From contig CALFNI010000407.1 in the NCBI GenBank assembly GCA_937902695.1, forward strand, positions 1 to 6,593: a DNA stretch of 6,593 nucleotides, written 5' to 3'. The number at the start of each line of letters is the position of its first letter. Position 1 is the stretch's first letter. The notes under the pieces were generated by a model, which saw only the letters and a list, made by a program, of their open reading frames with translations, did no database searches and was not told the origin of the DNA. Of the stretch, positions 5,933-6,593 are shown piece after piece. This DNA comes from an uncultured Rhodanobacteraceae bacterium. Lineage in GTDB: Bacteria; Pseudomonadota; Gammaproteobacteria; Xanthomonadales; Rhodanobacteraceae. A program made the translations under genes and the position numbers.

Positions 5933-6593
5933 GTGACGATCGTCGGCGCCGGCCTCGTCGGCGCGCTGCTCGCGACGCTGCTGGCGCAGCGCGGTTTCGC
6001 CGTGACGGTCTACGAGCGCCGTCCCGATCCGCGCATCGCGGGCTACGCGGGCGGGCGCTCGATCAACCTCGCGCTCGCCGAGCGCGGACTGCACGGGCTT
6101 CGGCTGGCCGGCATGAAGGACGTCGTCATGAAGCTCGCGGTCATGATGCGCGGGCGCATGGTGCATCACCGCGACGGGCACACCGAGCTTCTGCGCTACG
6201 GGCGCGACGACAGCGAAGTGATCTGGTCCGTCAGCCGCGGGCGGCTCAACATCGCGCTGATCGATGCCGCCGAGCGAGCCGGCGCGCGCTTCGAGTTCGA
6301 TCGGCGTCTCACCGGCGCGACGTTCGGCGACGACGTCGCGCTTCGCTTCGAGAACGAAGCCGGTGTCGCGGGCGAAGCGCATGTGCCGTTCGCGATCGGC
6401 GCCGACGGCGCGGGCTCGGCGCTCCGCGCCGCGATGAACGCGTACACGCCGCTCGGCGAGCGCATCGAGCCGCTCGGTCACGGCTACAAGGAGCTCGAGA
6501 TACCGGCGGCCTCCGGGGCATCGCGCTTCGCGATCGAGCCGAATGCGCTGCACATCTGGCCGCGCGGCAACTACATGTGCATCGCGCTGCCGA
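5933..6593 (+). CDS. kmo: Kynurenine 3-monooxygenase, N-terminal part (cut by window end)
   Basis: This FAD- and NADPH-dependent aromatic hydroxylase converts kynurenine to 3-hydroxykynurenine. The first 220 codons are present and the frame is still open at the window end. KMO is usually about 450-480 residues, so roughly half is missing by position only, with no sign of a break. Motifs are the dinucleotide-binding GAGLVG (residues 5-10), Glu28 at the end of beta-strand 2 in VYERRPDPR, and the KMO signature GRSINLALAERG (41-52). YGRDDSEVIWSVSR (89-102), the second FAD motif GADGAGS (156-162), GHGYKELEIP and EPNALHIWPRG follow. The GTG at 5933 yields MTIVGAG and has AGG 6 bases upstream. A GTG at 5918 would add MARPA and overlap kynU by 8 bases, and is a fair alternative. 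It lacks an ATG start either way and is probably translationally coupled to kynureninase. Confidence 0.95.
   Translation, partial: MTIVGAGLVGALLATLLAQRGFAVTVYERRPDPRIAGYAGGRSINLALAERGLHGLRLAGMKDVVMKLAVMMRGRMVHHRDGHTELLRYGRDDSEVIWSVSRGRLNIALIDAAERAGARFEFDRRLTGATFGDDVALRFENEAGVAGEAHVPFAIGADGAGSALRAAMNAYTPLGERIEPLGHGYKELEIPAASGASRFAIEPNALHIWPRGNYMCIALP

Noticed and set aside
5789..6553. A 254-codon - strand open frame opposite KMO
   Set aside because: It is antisense to a clear FAD-monooxygenase N-terminus and has low-complexity composition.

Overview
The window is a stretch of a very GC-rich bacterial chromosome. Codon third positions are almost all G or C, judged by eye. It carries most of a kynurenine / 3-hydroxyanthranilate degradation cluster, and every recognisable gene is on the + strand. 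The GC content, the gene content and the -10-like motifs placed directly at start codons suggest a proteobacterium, most likely a betaproteobacterium of the Burkholderiales type. That placement is an inference from style, and the window contains no taxonomic marker. I see no mobile element, CRISPR array, tRNA or rRNA.

Layout from left to right: (1) the last 23 residues of a RidA-family protein, probably 2-aminomuconate deaminase (to 74); (2) 3-hydroxyanthranilate 3,4-dioxygenase (105-629); (3) a short intergenic region with a strong REP-like palindrome (641-693); (4) a 702-residue FUSC-family inner-membrane protein (706-2814); (5) a 274-base gap without a convincing gene, containing a 9-bp inverted repeat (3010-3039) and a -10-like box; (6) 2-amino-3-carboxymuconate-6-semialdehyde decarboxylase, ACMSD (3089-4105); (7) a small exported protein of unknown function (4110-4622); (8) kynureninase (4636-5925, possibly from 4627); (9) the first 220 codons of kynurenine 3-monooxygenase, cut by the window end (5933-6593). 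Genes 6 to 9 are separated by only about 4 to 13 bases and look like one operon.

The enzymes form a consecutive route: kynurenine -> 3-hydroxykynurenine (KMO) -> 3-hydroxyanthranilate + alanine (kynureninase) -> 2-amino-3-carboxymuconate semialdehyde (dioxygenase) -> 2-aminomuconate semialdehyde (ACMSD) -> 2-aminomuconate (dehydrogenase, not in the window) -> deaminated product (RidA-type deaminase). Gene order is roughly the reverse of pathway order. The presence of ACMSD and a probable 2-aminomuconate deaminase points to carbon and nitrogen catabolism of tryptophan or kynurenine. Quinolinate/NAD synthesis would bypass ACMSD.

No undescribed system is evident. The parts that established knowledge explains least are the FUSC membrane protein and the small exported protein, both embedded among the pathway enzymes. 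A repeated arrangement is also worth checking: a -10-like hexamer 6-7 bases before the ATG of three genes, which suggests leaderless transcripts.
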